From Streptomyces sp. NBC_00576 (GTDB lineage Bacteria > Actinomycetota > Actinomycetes > Streptomycetales > Streptomycetaceae), in the NCBI RefSeq assembly GCF_036345175.1, contig NZ_CP107780.1, forward strand, positions 9,672,001 through 9,736,000: a stretch of DNA of 64,000 nucleotides, read 5' to 3'. This document shows positions 63,674-64,000 of the stretch, in pieces. Made by a program: the position numbers and the translations under genes. Within the stretch, counting starts at the first letter, position 1; every line of letters starts with the position of its first letter. The notes beneath the pieces were generated by a model. The model did no database searches. It was not told where the DNA came from and was given only the letters and a program-made list of their open reading frames with translations.

Positions 63674-63988
63674 TCACCGCATGGGCCGGGTCCCGGCGAC
63701 CGTGTGGACCTCCAGCGAGACGCCCACCCGGGTCAGTCCGGCCGAGGCCGCCCTGAACTCCTTGATGTGCGGGGTGCCGAAGTGCTCGTCGAGGGCCTGC
63801 TGCGAGACCCACCGCTCATACACCCGGATGCGCCGCTCGTCGCCGGGGTCCGCCGTCATGGCGTAGTCGAGACAGCCGGGCTCCTCCTCGCGGGTCCGGT
63901 GGCCCAGTGCGACGAGATGCCCCAGCATCGTGTCGCGGTCGCCGGGCTCGTAGTCCATCCAGCCGGCGACGATGATTTCCTCAGCCAT
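63674..63988 (-). CDS. ABM-domain (quinol monooxygenase-like) protein
   Basis: A 104-residue small ferredoxin-like-fold protein of the antibiotic-biosynthesis monooxygenase (ABM, YgiN-like) group. Typical parts are the first strand IIVAGWMDYEPGDRD, EEPGCLDYAM, RIRVYERWVSQQALDEHF and the late segment LEVHTVAG. Members act as dimers, some on quinols, others with no clear activity. I use the ATG at 63988; a GTG at 63997 is in frame. The upstream region lies outside the window, so the start and neighbours cannot be checked. Confidence 0.83.
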   Translation of the reverse strand: MAEEIIVAGWMDYEPGDRDTMLGHLVALGHRTREEEPGCLDYAMTADPGDERRIRVYERWVSQQALDEHFGTPHIKEFRAASAGLTRVGVSLEVHTVAGTRPMR

Positions 63989-64000
63989 GCCAGTCACGCG

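Overview
The window is very GC-rich, with strong G/C bias at third codon positions, frequent GTG starts and dense, often overlapping genes. This points to an actinomycete, most likely Streptomyces. An intergenic GC-rich element at 55349-55394 resembles a repeat family common in Streptomyces chromosomes. I saw no tRNA, rRNA, CRISPR array or insertion sequence, and no recognisable regulator, resistance or exporter gene for the biosynthetic cluster.

Left part (1-47763): most of a hybrid polyketide/non-ribosomal peptide cluster of the trans-acyltransferase (trans-AT) type. Four multidomain genes run rightward: a PKS truncated by the window edge (1-6777), a second PKS (8281-16929), a two-module NRPS (16945-26148) and a 6070-residue PKS-NRPS hybrid (26234-44446). 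None of the PKS modules contains an AT domain. Acyl units must come from the separate AT-AT-enoylreductase protein (44443-47763), whose ATG overlaps the stop of the giant gene. A type II thioesterase (7059-7820) lies on the opposite strand. Visible assembly-line domains: gene 1, (KR)-ACP-KS-DH-KR-MT-ACP; gene 2, DH-ACP-ACP*-DH-KS-KR-ACP-KS0-PCP; NRPS, C-A(Thr)-PCP-C-A(Thr)[MT]-PCP-C*; giant gene, KS-KR-MT-ACP-C-A(Gly)-PCP-KS-DH-KR-ACP-KS-KR-ACP-KS0. An asterisk marks loss of the key residue, and KS0 a ketosynthase lacking the catalytic His.

The giant gene ends in KS-KR-ACP-KS0 and gene 2 begins with DH-ACP. Together they look like a dehydrating bimodule split over two proteins. The inferred working order is therefore gene 1, giant gene, gene 2, NRPS, which is not the gene order. 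On this reading the chain would carry an amide to glycine, then a diene, a hydroxylated ketide, and a terminal Thr/N-methyl-Thr unit. The glycine-diene logic recalls the oxazolomycin and kirromycin families. No thioesterase domain is fused to any protein here, and the NRPS ends in a condensation domain with a degenerate active site, so release is an open question.

Right part (47816-63988): a separate-looking catabolic island, beginning at convergent ends with the cluster. It holds four transcription units: ligase-phosphatase-thiolase-reductase (minus), acyl-CoA dehydrogenase-SDR-ThuA (plus), a sugar-type ABC importer plus zinc alcohol dehydrogenase (minus), and Rieske oxygenase-ferredoxin-small protein-MDR reductase (plus). 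Together they suggest uptake, ring or side-chain hydroxylation, alcohol oxidation, CoA activation and thiolytic cleavage of an unknown substrate. A perfect 24-bp inverted repeat ends the last unit and separates it from a convergent ABM-type monooxygenase gene at the right edge.
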